64,000 bases of DNA from Streptomyces kronopolitis (lineage in GTDB: Bacteria; Actinomycetota; Actinomycetes; Streptomycetales; Streptomycetaceae), in NCBI RefSeq assembly GCF_014646275.1, contig NZ_BMND01000009.1, positions 124,001-188,000 of the forward strand. Direction: 5' to 3'. Position numbers and translations under genes: made by a program. Positions 44,861-51,821 of this stretch are shown in pieces. The notes beneath the pieces were generated by a model. That model searched no databases. It was not told the origin of the DNA and saw only the letters and a list, made by a program, of their open reading frames with translations. Position 1 is the first letter of the stretch. Every line of letters starts with the position of its first letter.

Positions 44861-45163
44861 GTGCACATCTCCGGGCCGATGACTGACCTCCCCGATATCC
44901 ACTTCCCCTCGTTCGACAAGGCCGAGCACTGCTCAAAGAAGCCAAATGCAACGTGCGGAACACAGCCGACCACTTTCGACCAGGATCAGACCCGCGACCG
45001 TGCCGACTGCATGCGTGTAGACATTTCGGAGCTACCGGACGGCGAGGATGCCGTGTACGTGCTCGCAGGATGGGGGAGCAGTCGGGGCACCCGCCAACAC
45101 GAGATAGCGAGACAACTCGGTCTGCAAATACTCAGGGCCGATGGCCTGGTGGTCGAGAACTAG
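44861..45163 (+). CDS. DUF4406-type (nucleoside deoxyribosyltransferase-like) protein
   Basis: The 100-residue protein begins VHISGPMTDLPDIHFPSFDK and contains TRDRADCMRVDISELPDGED then AVYVLAGWGSSRGTRQHEIA and LGLQILRADGLVVEN. The SGPMTG-like start, RDxRxDI and LPGWxxSxGA pattern are those of phage DUF4406 proteins with a deoxyribosyltransferase-like fold. It ends at an amber codon (45161-45163), after which the same frame continues as a second phage domain. Confidence 0.72.
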   Translation: MHISGPMTDLPDIHFPSFDKAEHCSKKPNATCGTQPTTFDQDQTRDRADCMRVDISELPDGEDAVYVLAGWGSSRGTRQHEIARQLGLQILRADGLVVEN

Positions 45164-45421
45164 GCGCAGCAGCTCGTACCCAATGGCGAGCGTCAGCAAA
45201 TCTATGGGCACCCTCGGCATGCTTTCGAGCAGACCGCGAAGATCTGGACAGGAATTCTTGGCACTGAAATCACCTCCCGCCAAGTCGCCCTTTGCATGGT
45301 CGGGTTGAAGATCTCCCGTCTAATGGCGACCCCGGACCACGCTGATTCAGTAGTCGATCTCCTCGGCTATGGCGTGCGCTACAGCCGCCTGAGCGAGGAA
45401 TGGAATATTGACCGCCACTAA
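45164..45421 (+). pseudogene. DUF6378-like domain in frame after an amber codon, no start
   Basis: Directly after TAG the same frame encodes 85 residues: AQQLVPNGERQQIYGHPRHA, AFEQTAKIWTGILGTEIT, RQVALCMVGLKISRLMAT, DSVVDLLGYGVRYSRL. This is the phage DUF6378 pattern (NGxRQxxYGHPxxNF...W...VALxMVxLKxxR...DNxVDxxGY). No ATG, GTG or TTG precedes the conserved region, so it cannot be made alone. Either a nonsense mutation split a fused gene or the N-terminus was lost. Confidence 0.65.
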
Positions 45422-45471
45422 ACGGGCGTATCATCCCAAAAAGAACCACCCGACAAGGGAGACCCGCGACC

Positions 45472-45807
45472 ATGAAACACACCCCCGAAGCGTGGACCGA
45501 CCACTCCCCCGCCCAGCAGGCCGCGACCACCCCGGCTGCCCCGAAGGCTGTGACCACTCCGCCCCCGAAGAAGAAGCACCGCGTGTTCTGGTGGATCTTC
45601 CTCGCCATCCAGATCTTCATCATCTGGATCGTCACCGGCGTCCACGGAGGCCAGAGCGACAACTGCACCGGCATCTCCGCGCGGGACTGCCAGAACGCGA
45701 AGGAAGTCGGCACCACCATCGGCCTGATTGTCGGCCTCTGGGCGCTCGTGGCGATCATCGTCGGCGGCACCTACGCCGCCTACCGACCGACCCAGCGGAC
45801 ACGGTGA
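45472..45807 (+). CDS. Two-helix membrane protein of integrative elements
   Basis: The 111-residue protein has a Pro/Ala-rich cytoplasmic N-terminus, a basic patch PPPKKKHR, then helix 1 VFWWIFLAIQIFIIWIV. A short loop follows with two cysteines (DNCTGISARDCQNA), then helix 2 IGLIVGLWALVAIIVGGTYA. The loop cysteines could form a disulfide outside. ATG 45472 follows AGGGAG. Proteins of this plan are frequent in actinobacterial phages and ICEs; function is unknown. It overlaps the next gene by a GTGA junction. Confidence 0.65.
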   Translation: MKHTPEAWTDHSPAQQAATTPAAPKAVTTPPPKKKHRVFWWIFLAIQIFIIWIVTGVHGGQSDNCTGISARDCQNAKEVGTTIGLIVGLWALVAIIVGGTYAAYRPTQRTR

Positions 45808-45965
45808 GCACCGCCACCGCCGGCCGCCGAGCAGCCGCGTGCGCCGTCAACCGGACATGCCCCGACTGCGGGCGGACCATCCGCGGCAACGGCCGCTACT
45901 ACGCGCTGCCCATCTCCCTCAACCTCATCGCAATCGCCCCGATCTCCCCCTTCGGTCCCCACTAG
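45804..45965 (+). CDS. Small zinc-ribbon-like protein
   Basis: The 53-residue protein contains RTCPDCGRTIRGNGRYYALP, a single CxxC half-site with basic surroundings, and ends ISLNLIAIAPISPFGPH. GTG 45804 overlaps the previous stop (GTGA), so it depends on that gene for translation. The role is unknown; binding of nucleic acid or of the membrane partner is possible. Confidence 0.55.
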   Translation: MSTATAGRRAAACAVNRTCPDCGRTIRGNGRYYALPISLNLIAIAPISPFGPH

Positions 45966-45979
45966 GTTGTGCTGGTGTG

Positions 45980-46252
45980 ATGACTGACGAACAGCCGCTG
46001 CCTCGTGACGAGATAATCCTTCAGTTGCTTCACGATCGCGTTGGGCTGTCCACCGAGGTCGTCCTGCGCGGCGGCGTGAAGCTGACCGTCTTCAACATCG
46101 CGTGGGGGTACGACCCCGGCGACGGATACGCCCATGTCACGAGCAACAACAGCCCTGAAGTCGAAGGCGTGACGGTTGACGTCTTCCTCACAAGTTCAGT
46201 CGCCGCTATCCTCGACCCTTCGAGCGGTGCGATTCTGCTTCAGATCTCGTAG
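45980..46252 (+). CDS. Hypothetical protein
   Basis: The 90-residue acidic protein reads LPRDEIILQLLHDRVGLSTE, VVLRGGVKLTVFNIAWGYDP, SPEVEGVTVDVFLTSSVAAI. It looks like a small alpha/beta domain. The composition is less GC-rich than the left block. ATG 45980 overlaps GTG 45977, an alternative. No family is recognised. Confidence 0.5.
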   Translation: MTDEQPLPRDEIILQLLHDRVGLSTEVVLRGGVKLTVFNIAWGYDPGDGYAHVTSNNSPEVEGVTVDVFLTSSVAAILDPSSGAILLQIS

Positions 46253-46326
46253 CATCCGGCGCAGTAGCCCCTGATCATGTCCGTGTACGCCATCTTCGCA
46301 TTGGCCGGAGCCTTAGAATCCTTTCC

Positions 46327-46521
46327 GTGACCGATAATGCACATGCAACCACTGCCACTCAGGCCATGGCCGAGTCTCTGATTGCCCTCGCCATCCGCCT
46401 GTCAGAAGACGGGATTTTCGGAACAGAAACAGCGCAACAACTCGTAGATGAGCTGAAAAATAGCCCAGATGACTGTGTAATGGTGATCCGCAAGTTCAGC
46501 CAATGCGAAATCCGGCCCTGA
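46327..46521 (+). CDS. Small helical hypothetical protein
   Basis: The 64-residue protein reads TQAMAESLIALAIRLSEDGI then FGTETAQQLVDELKNSPDDC, a likely two-helix bundle. GTG 46327 is preceded by AT-rich sequence (TTAGAATCCTTTCC) that may be a promoter for a leaderless message. No family is recognised. Confidence 0.45.
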   Translation: MTDNAHATTATQAMAESLIALAIRLSEDGIFGTETAQQLVDELKNSPDDCVMVIRKFSQCEIRP

Positions 46522-46690
46522 GCCCTAGCCTCACCGTCTCAACCTCACCCCCGTCCAGTACATACGTCAAGGCCCCCCGGCGGCAATCCGGCCCGCGAGC
46601 TCCTTCGAGGCCGTGGCGCACTGCGTTGCCGGGGAGCACCGCGTCTACGCAAGGCGCATTGGATGACCTGCCCCCACCTGGGCTCGTGGC

Positions 46691-47965
46691 TCATTCGAGT
46701 GTGGTGAGGTGGTCGGCTTTGCCGCCGCGCCATTCGATGAGGAAGATGGTGGCGTCGTCGCTGGTGGCGCCGCCCCGCTCCCGTTTCAGGGCGTGCGAGA
46801 GGCTGCGCGTGACCGCTCGCACCGAGGCGTGTTCGTGGAGGGTGCGGTTGGTGCACTCGATGAGCTGTTCCTCACCGAACTGTTCCTCGCCGGACTGGTG
46901 TTCCTCGATCAGGCCGTCCGTGAAGCACAGCAGTCGATCCCCGCGTTGCAGCATCCGCTCGCTGACTTGCGGCTCCTCACCGCCGAAGCCGACGGGCAGC
47001 GTCGTGGGGCTCTCCAGGCGGTCCACCACAGCGCGGTCGCGGATCAGCAGAGGGGCCGGGTGACCGGCGTTGACCCATTGCAGTTGTCCCGTGGTGATGT
47101 TCAGGCACATCATCTGCGCGGTGACGAAGTGGTCGGGCCCGAACTGTGCACTGATCGCATCGTCCATGAACGCATACATCTGGGACAACTCGGTGTTCAC
47201 GCGGCGGGTGTGGCGGTATGCGCCGATAGCCACTGTCGCCATAGTCGCCGCGTCCAGCCCGTGCCCCATCGCATCGATCATGGCCACGTGCAAAATGTCG
47301 TCGTTGAGAGCGTAGTCGAAGCTGTCGCCAGCCACGTAGTAGGCAGGTTCCAAGATCCCCGCCACTTCAACCTGCGGGACGATCATCGACAGCGGAGGCA
47401 GCAGTGACCACTGGATCTCGGCAGCCACGGTCATGTCAGCGCGGCGGCGAGCCTGGAAGAACAGATCGGTGTAGGCGTCCTTGGTGACGATCATGTCGGC
47501 GACCAAACCGGCCAGTCTGCGCAGAAGCCGCCGGTCGTCATCATCAACGTCATCGAGGGTGACGACCATGGCCCCGACCTGGTCACTGCCGTCCAGAAGC
47601 GGGAGATACATCCGCACACTGCCGTCCTGGGGAACCTCCACGGTCCTGGCGCGCAAGAAGGCATCGCCGGCGGGCGAGTCCTCGATGGGCTCAGGGTCGC
47701 CGACCACCAGCCGTCGCCCGGGCAGAGGCACCAGCAGCATTTGTTCGTAGTCCTGCAAGAGGATGGAGACATCCCTTCCTCCGATGCTGGCGACCTCTTC
47801 CGCGATCAGCGGGGCGATCAGCTGTGGGGGCATCTCGTGGGCGCGGTCCAGCAGCACCCCCAGCAGCCGTTCGCCGAAGCCCTCCGAGCGGTCCACCTTG
47901 ACCCTGTGCGGCTTTCGCTCAGCATCTGCCACCGCGCACGCCCCTCCTGGCTCCGCTGTTTCCAC
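46691..47965 (-). CDS. GAF plus SpoIIE-type PP2C serine phosphatase
   Basis: The 424-residue protein has an N-terminal GAF-like sensor (about 25-165) and a C-terminal PP2C/SpoIIE phosphatase. Metal-binding motifs are visible: AYYVAGDSFDYALNDDILHV, IDAMGHGLDAATMATVAI, QWVNAGHPAPLL, LLCFTDGLIE and TSDDATIFLIEW. Such enzymes dephosphorylate anti-anti-sigma (STAS) proteins and so release sigma factors. A SigB/F/G-type sigma gene and STAS gene lie 10-12 kb away, with a damaged HATPase gene between. The link is inferred. GTG 47965 is the chosen start. Confidence 0.9.
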   Translation of the reverse strand: METAEPGGACAVADAERKPHRVKVDRSEGFGERLLGVLLDRAHEMPPQLIAPLIAEEVASIGGRDVSILLQDYEQMLLVPLPGRRLVVGDPEPIEDSPAGDAFLRARTVEVPQDGSVRMYLPLLDGSDQVGAMVVTLDDVDDDDRRLLRRLAGLVADMIVTKDAYTDLFFQARRRADMTVAAEIQWSLLPPLSMIVPQVEVAGILEPAYYVAGDSFDYALNDDILHVAMIDAMGHGLDAATMATVAIGAYRHTRRVNTELSQMYAFMDDAISAQFGPDHFVTAQMMCLNITTGQLQWVNAGHPAPLLIRDRAVVDRLESPTTLPVGFGGEEPQVSERMLQRGDRLLCFTDGLIEEHQSGEEQFGEEQLIECTNRTLHEHASVRAVTRSLSHALKRERGGATSDDATIFLIEWRGGKADHLTTLE

Positions 47966-48045
47966 GGACCGTGATCAACCCACACAGCCTGGCGGGGCCA
48001 ACCGGCCCAACAAGCCCATTACGCCAAAGGCGGCATGTCGAATCC

Positions 48046-48399
48046 ATGCCCGATCACCCCCCACCGCAGGCAACGGTGCCTGAAATCAACCAGCCCCTCT
48101 TCCAGCGAATCCACGACCCGATCCCCCCGCACCCCGAAGGCCACGACCAGACCACGTGGGGCAACGGCTGCGGGACCGTGCACTGCGTCGCCGGCTGGGT
48201 GATCACCTTCGGCACCGACTACGGGATTGAGGGAATTATCCGAGGACCGCATGCGCAGGATACGAGAACGGCGGGGCCCGGCCCCGGCGCCGCTGAGGTG
48301 GCCGCCGAACTCCTCGGTCTCACCAAGCGGGAAGTCGACCAGCTCTATGCCGCCGCCCTGGTGGAGCGCTACGCCCTGAAGGGCCGCACCCATGACTGA
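48046..48399 (+). CDS. Hypothetical protein of phage/ICE type
   Basis: The 117-residue protein contains LFQRIHDPIPPHPEGHDQTT, WGNGCGTVHCVAGWVITFGT and AAEVAAELLGLTKREVDQLY. The CGTxHCxAGW motif recurs in small Streptomyces phage and plasmid proteins of unknown role. ATG 48046 is used; the frame is open further upstream. A relative with CAMGAI in that place lies at 49406. Confidence 0.6.
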   Translation: MPDHPPPQATVPEINQPLFQRIHDPIPPHPEGHDQTTWGNGCGTVHCVAGWVITFGTDYGIEGIIRGPHAQDTRTAGPGPGAAEVAAELLGLTKREVDQLYAAALVERYALKGRTHD

Positions 48400-48417
48400 C
48401 CGGGGGCCATGATGAGC

Positions 48418-48517
48418 AGCGCCCGCACGGCTACGCCCGGTACAAGCTGGACGGCTGCCGCTGCTACACATGCGGCTACGTGGGGGCCGCATACAACGAC
48501 GCGCGGAGCCAGGCATC
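48418..48517 (+). pseudogene. Frameshifted N-terminus of the next gene
   Basis: This stretch encodes QRPHGYARYKLDGCRCYTCG then YVGAAYNDARSQA. HGxxARYxxxxCRCxxC is the normal start of the family to which the following gene belongs. It has no start codon in frame and is offset by one base from MYGTWRPW at 48518. At least two lesions separate the CxC-x-C finger from the body of the protein. Confidence 0.65.
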
Positions 48518-49186
48518 ATGTACGGAACCTGGCGGCCGTGGTTTGACACCGCTCCAGTGCGTCGGCACATCCGTTCCCTGCAAGAGTGCGGAATGGGACT
48601 CCGGCGGATAGCGGAACTTGCCCAGGTGGACCGAAAGCGCCTTCAGGCCGTCCTCCACGGCCGCCCGGAACGCGGGACGCCCCCGCAGGAACGCGTACGC
48701 CCCGCTATCGCGGTCGCCGTCCTGGCCGTGGAGCCCGACGCGAAAAACGTGAGCAACGGAGCACTCGTGGATGCCACCGGCACCACCCGCCGCCTCCAAG
48801 CGCTCGTCGCGGTCGGCTGGCCGCAAGCGCACCTCGCGCAACGCCTGGGCTTGACGCCTGGCAACTTCGGCTCCCTCCGGCGAAGCCACGTGACCGCAGG
48901 CACCCGGCAGGAGGTCAGCTCCCTGTACCGGGAGCTGTGGGACACCAACCCGAAGCTTCACGGCGTCAGCAACCGTGCGTTCGTGCGGGCCAGGAACCAT
49001 GCCGCCGCGCATCACTGGGCACCGCCCGCCGCATGGGACGACGACATTGATGATCCCGGCGCGTTTCCAGACTGGACCGGCCGCTGTGGCACGCCCGACG
49101 GTTACCGGGCACACCGCACTGCGGGCGTCCTGCCGGCCTGCGAACCGTGTCTGGCAGCACGACGGAATGTCCACGTGACGCCATAG
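48518..49186 (+). CDS. HTH protein of mobile elements, 5' end damaged
   Basis: From ATG 48518 the protein has 222 residues: an HTH segment GMGLRRIAELAQVDRKRLQA near residue 25, a second one QAHLAQRLGLTPGNFGSLRR near 108, and a C-terminal Cys-rich tail RCGTPDGYRAHRTAGVLPAC then EPCLAARR. It resembles DNA-binding proteins common on Streptomyces phages and plasmids. Intact relatives carry an N-terminal CxCxxC finger that here lies out of frame just upstream. The truncated product could still fold. Confidence 0.6.
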   Translation: MYGTWRPWFDTAPVRRHIRSLQECGMGLRRIAELAQVDRKRLQAVLHGRPERGTPPQERVRPAIAVAVLAVEPDAKNVSNGALVDATGTTRRLQALVAVGWPQAHLAQRLGLTPGNFGSLRRSHVTAGTRQEVSSLYRELWDTNPKLHGVSNRAFVRARNHAAAHHWAPPAAWDDDIDDPGAFPDWTGRCGTPDGYRAHRTAGVLPACEPCLAARRNVHVTP

Positions 49187-49246
49187 GGGGAAGGGCCACC
49201 ACAGGGGGAAGGGCCACCACAGGGGGTGTGTCGGGTGGCCCTTCCC
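49186..49246. repeat. Two 18-bp tandem repeats forming a terminator hairpin
   Basis: GGGGGAAGGGCCACCACA occurs at 49186-49203 and again at 49204-49221. The second copy pairs with GGTGGCCCTTCCC at 49234-49246 (13-bp stem, 15-nt loop). The stop codon of the HTH gene ends at 49186, so the hairpin is placed as its terminator. The duplicated arm could allow alternative pairing. Confidence 0.7.
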
Positions 49247-49293
49247 TTGTGGGCGGACCAGCCGACTAGAGCGGGCCCACAGAGTCCGCCGGC

Positions 49294-49323
49294 CCGCACC
49301 TCACCTCGCGAGGTGAGGTGCGG
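49294..49323. repeat. 30-bp perfect palindrome
   Basis: A perfectly self-complementary 30-mer centred on CTCGCGAG, with arms containing ACCTCACCTCG. There is no loop, so it would form a cruciform or bind a dimeric protein. It lies in a 219-bp non-coding interval, about 80 bp upstream of the next gene. It could be a terminator, an operator or a site for a mobile-element protein. Confidence 0.7.
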
Positions 49324-49362
49324 CGCATGAGACCAGCAGAAACAGAAGCAACACTACCCCTG

Positions 49363-49381
49363 ACCTGACGTGTAGTCAGGT
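49363..49381. promoter_or_regulatory. Inverted repeat overlapping a -35-like hexamer
   Basis: ACCTGAC-GTGTA-GTCAGGT has 7-bp arms with a 5-nt spacer, immediately followed by TTGACA at 49383-49388. The next start codon is at 49406 with GGGAG ahead of it. An operator controlling this short promoter is likely. The factor is unknown. Confidence 0.5.
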
Positions 49382-49405
49382 ATTGACACGCGGGAGCTAA
49401 CAACC

Positions 49406-49650
49406 ATGACTGATCACCTCGACGCGGGCTCCGTTGAGTTGCTGGACGACGCCGTGGACTACATCAACGAACACGGCTGGCCCCAAGAGGAGTACCGCAC
49501 CAAAGACGGCCGCGTGTGCGCCATGGGCGCCATCGGCCAGGGGCAGGCGGTCTACCTCGCCGCCCGGCTCAACGCCCAACGCCCACGCCGGCTTCACACT
49601 CGCCGATACCGTCAGCGGCGTACCCGCCGAAGGCTGCGCCGACGCCAACG
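49406..49650 (+). pseudogene. Small phage-type protein with frameshift
   Basis: The first frame reads ELLDDAVDYINEHGWPQEEY then DGRVCAMGAIGQGQAVYLAA. It then shifts near 49580 to NAHAGFTLADTVSGVPAEGC then ADANAV. The two parts together resemble small actinobacterial proteins of the VCAMGAI type. The original frame runs on to 49768 as Arg-rich nonsense. ATG 49406 has a good ribosome site. Confidence 0.6.
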
Positions 49651-49746
49651 CAGTCCGGCCGCTCTGGAAACCCGAACCCGACAGCAACGGTGGGCCGACG
49701 GAAGGCAGCTCGTCCCGCACACGTCTTCGGTCGCTGACGAAGATCG

Positions 49747-50451
49747 TCATTCCCGTGGAGTCGGATGATGTCCACGGGCTGGATGCAGCTCGAGGAAGTA
49801 TCGGTCTGAGGCCTGCCAGTCGTTGCCCGGCTGCCACCCTGTGACCGTTGCCTTGCGACGAAGTGCGGGAAGGCCGATGCCGGCCCAGGGAAAGGGCCTT
49901 CCCAGACGACCACAGCCGTCGTCGAACTGCACCTGCAGCTGTTCGTCTACGTCAATGGCGGCTGCTTCCACGAGCAGCAGGCTTCCCAACGGTGCTACGA
50001 GGGTCCTGATCCGTGCGAGCAGGAGCTGGGGGTCGCCGCCGATGCCAATGTTGCCGTCCATGAGCAAAAGGGTGTTCCAGAGCCCTTCGTCCGGGAGCCG
50101 CTCGAAGACGGACCGGCACAGCGCCCTGCCTCCGCTACACATGGTTCTCGCGACCGCGGCGGGGCTGGTGTCGATGCCGAGTGCAAGGTGACCGCGGGAG
50201 TTGAGGGCGGTGACCAGGCGTCCGGGCCCGCATCCGACATCGAGGACCGCCCCATTGCACCGTCGCAGGACCGTCATGTCGGCGGAGTCAGGTTCAGCGC
50301 ACCATCGGTCCACCTCTGACAGCAGCACCCCACCGTCCGCCCGGCGCATGTACAGGGAGCCGCGGCCATTGGTCAGGGCGGTGGCGTACGGGTCCTGGTG
50401 CCGGCGGCCGGGGCCCGGGCGCTGCTCTGGCGCCTGTTCCTGAGTGTTCAC
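49747..50451 (-). CDS. Class I SAM-dependent methyltransferase
   Basis: The protein is about 234 residues from GTG 50451. Motif I is GAVLDVGCGPGRLVTALNSR, followed by ALGIDTSPAAVARTMCSGG and LWNTLLLMDGNIGIGGDPQL, a characteristic Streptomyces methyltransferase that usually sits beside a TIGR04282-type glycosyltransferase. Here only the first residues of such a glycosyltransferase remain upstream (50530-50595). The substrate is unknown. The reading frame is open to 50703, so the start is not certain. Confidence 0.78.
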   Translation of the reverse strand: MNTQEQAPEQRPGPGRRHQDPYATALTNGRGSLYMRRADGGVLLSEVDRWCAEPDSADMTVLRRCNGAVLDVGCGPGRLVTALNSRGHLALGIDTSPAAVARTMCSGGRALCRSVFERLPDEGLWNTLLLMDGNIGIGGDPQLLLARIRTLVAPLGSLLLVEAAAIDVDEQLQVQFDDGCGRLGRPFPWAGIGLPALRRKATVTGWQPGNDWQASDRYFLELHPARGHHPTPRE

Positions 50452-50529
50452 CCGGAGTGCGCTTTCGCGATGCGGCGCAGCGGCCGCGACGGCTTGTGCT
50501 TGTGCGTCGGGTGCGGTGTCGATGTTTCT

Positions 50530-50595
50530 TCCCCCGCCCGGTAGGGATTCCTTGGCCAGGACGATCATCGTGGTGGGGCGCATTGCACCGGTCAT
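50530..50595 (-). pseudogene. N-terminal stub of a TIGR04282-like glycosyltransferase
   Basis: The reverse strand reads MTGAMRPTTMIVLAKESLPG. Intact TIGR04282 proteins start with TTxIVxAKxPxPGRVKTRL, so this is the first strand and loop, cut right after PG. It is joined in frame with the methyltransferase sequence, indicating a deletion of about 200 codons. The match is short and the call rests partly on context. Confidence 0.45.
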
Positions 50596-50870
50596 CGGAT
50601 CTCCGCTGTCACGATCAGGGCTGGCACGTCGACGCTCTCTCCGTCGTGCATCAAGGAGATTCGCTCCGAAGGTCAGGCGGGTGACCCATTTGGTGTTGTG
50701 CACGCCGGGGTTGAGTCCTTCCTCGCACCCGCACGACCGGCCTCGCGAACCACGATATGTGACACTTCGCGCAGTTCACGTGAACCAGTGGGGGGAATAG
50801 GGAGGGCGCGCCGGGTCTCCAGGGCACCACGGGCTCGTCCGGCTTCGATGTTCGTGGTAGCTGCGGCAGG

Positions 50871-51353
50871 TCAGTGCCAGGGGAGATGGGCGTGGACGCG
50901 TTTGCCGCCGGTGGAGTCGACAGCGGCGTCGATCTGGTCGCAGACGCCGGTGATCAGGTGTCAGCCCCAGCCTCCGGTACCGTTTTCGGTGTCGGGGGTT
51001 CGGGCGTGGGGAAGTTGGGCGCTGGGGTCGGTGACGGTGACGTCTAGACCGCCGGTGTGGGCGACAAGGGTCAGTGTGCCGGAGCCGTGGGCGTGTCGGA
51101 TGGCGTTGGTGACCAGTTCGGACACCACAAGCACGGCGGCTTCCTGCTCGTCCGGGTGCCCGGGGTGGGTCTGTTCCAGGAACCTGCGGGTCAGGGCGCG
51201 CGCGAGGGCGACGTCCTCGGGGCGCTCGGCGAACCTCATGTCCTGTGAGCAGCTGTTCCCGCGGACTGCGGAAGGTGCGGGCAGCCCGGGCTCCTGAGCT
51301 GGTCCACCGTTCACGGCTCGGGCGCGGCGGGTGAGTGCGAATGTCGGAGTCAT
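50871..51353 (-). pseudogene. HATPase (RsbW/SpoIIAB-like) protein split by an in-frame stop
   Basis: From ATG 51353 the frame encodes an ATP-binding regulator domain: VALARALTRRFLEQTHPGH, AAVLVVSELVTNAIRHAHGS (N-box) and LDVTVTDPSAQLPHA. It reaches ENGTGGWG and a TGA at 50961-50963. Past the stop the same frame continues HLITGVCDQIDAAVDSTGGK to LPWH and a TAA/TGA at 50871, completing the G2 box and last strand. A single CGA-to-TGA change would explain it. The truncated product lacks the final ATP-lid strands. Confidence 0.75.
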
Positions 51354-51458
51354 GGCCTTGAGCCTTTGAACGGTGGCTGTGCGTGGTTCGGGGCGCTCGT
51401 GACGCCTGGGTGCGGCTCCCGTGGCCGGGAGCCGCACCGTTGCTCTCTGTCGGGCCGT

Positions 51459-51818
51459 TCAGCGGTAGCAGGACCAGTAGCCCTTGTGCCACTGGTTCTC
51501 CCAGTAGCCGTGGTGCCACTGGTGGCTCCAGTAGCTGTGGTGCCAGTGCTGATGGTTGTCCCACCAGCCGGCATGCCACCGGTTCTCCCAGTACCCCTTG
51601 TGCCAGTGCTTGCTCCAGTGACCAGGGTGCCAGTAGCAGCCGTGGTGATGCTGACTGCTCGCGGTGGGCGCGGCGGCGGGGGCGGATGCCGTGGCAACAC
51701 CCGCGGTGCCGATGGCGGCACCGCCGGCCAGCAGAGCGCCGGCCGCGGCCACTGCTGTCAATGGCCTTCTGTGGCGCCCCGCTGGCTGCCTTGAGACATC
51801 CCCGCAGGTGGTCGGCAT
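51459..51818 (-). CDS. Secreted His/Trp/Tyr-rich repeat protein
   Basis: The 119-residue protein has a signal peptide (RRPLTAVAAAGALLAGG, cleavage after ATASA near residue 46). The mature region from about residue 57 to the end has five repeats of 9-11 residues with the consensus W-[SED]-x-x-W-H-x-[GS]-[YW]. There are 16 His and 13 Trp in about 63 residues, framed by two cysteines (Cys61, Cys117). No known domain was recognised. Metal binding, adhesion or aromatic stacking at the cell surface are possible. The start codon lies 4 bp from the end of the ISL3 insertion, so its native promoter and ribosome site have been displaced. Confidence 0.75.
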   Translation of the reverse strand: MPTTCGDVSRQPAGRHRRPLTAVAAAGALLAGGAAIGTAGVATASAPAAAPTASSQHHHGCYWHPGHWSKHWHKGYWENRWHAGWWDNHQHWHHSYWSHQWHHGYWENQWHKGYWSCYR

Positions 51819-51821
51819 GAT

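Noticed and set aside
51605..51640. His-rich segment considered as a metallochaperone tail of the transposase frame
   Set aside because: A stop and the IS terminal repeat separate the transposase from the repeat protein, which has its own signal peptide.
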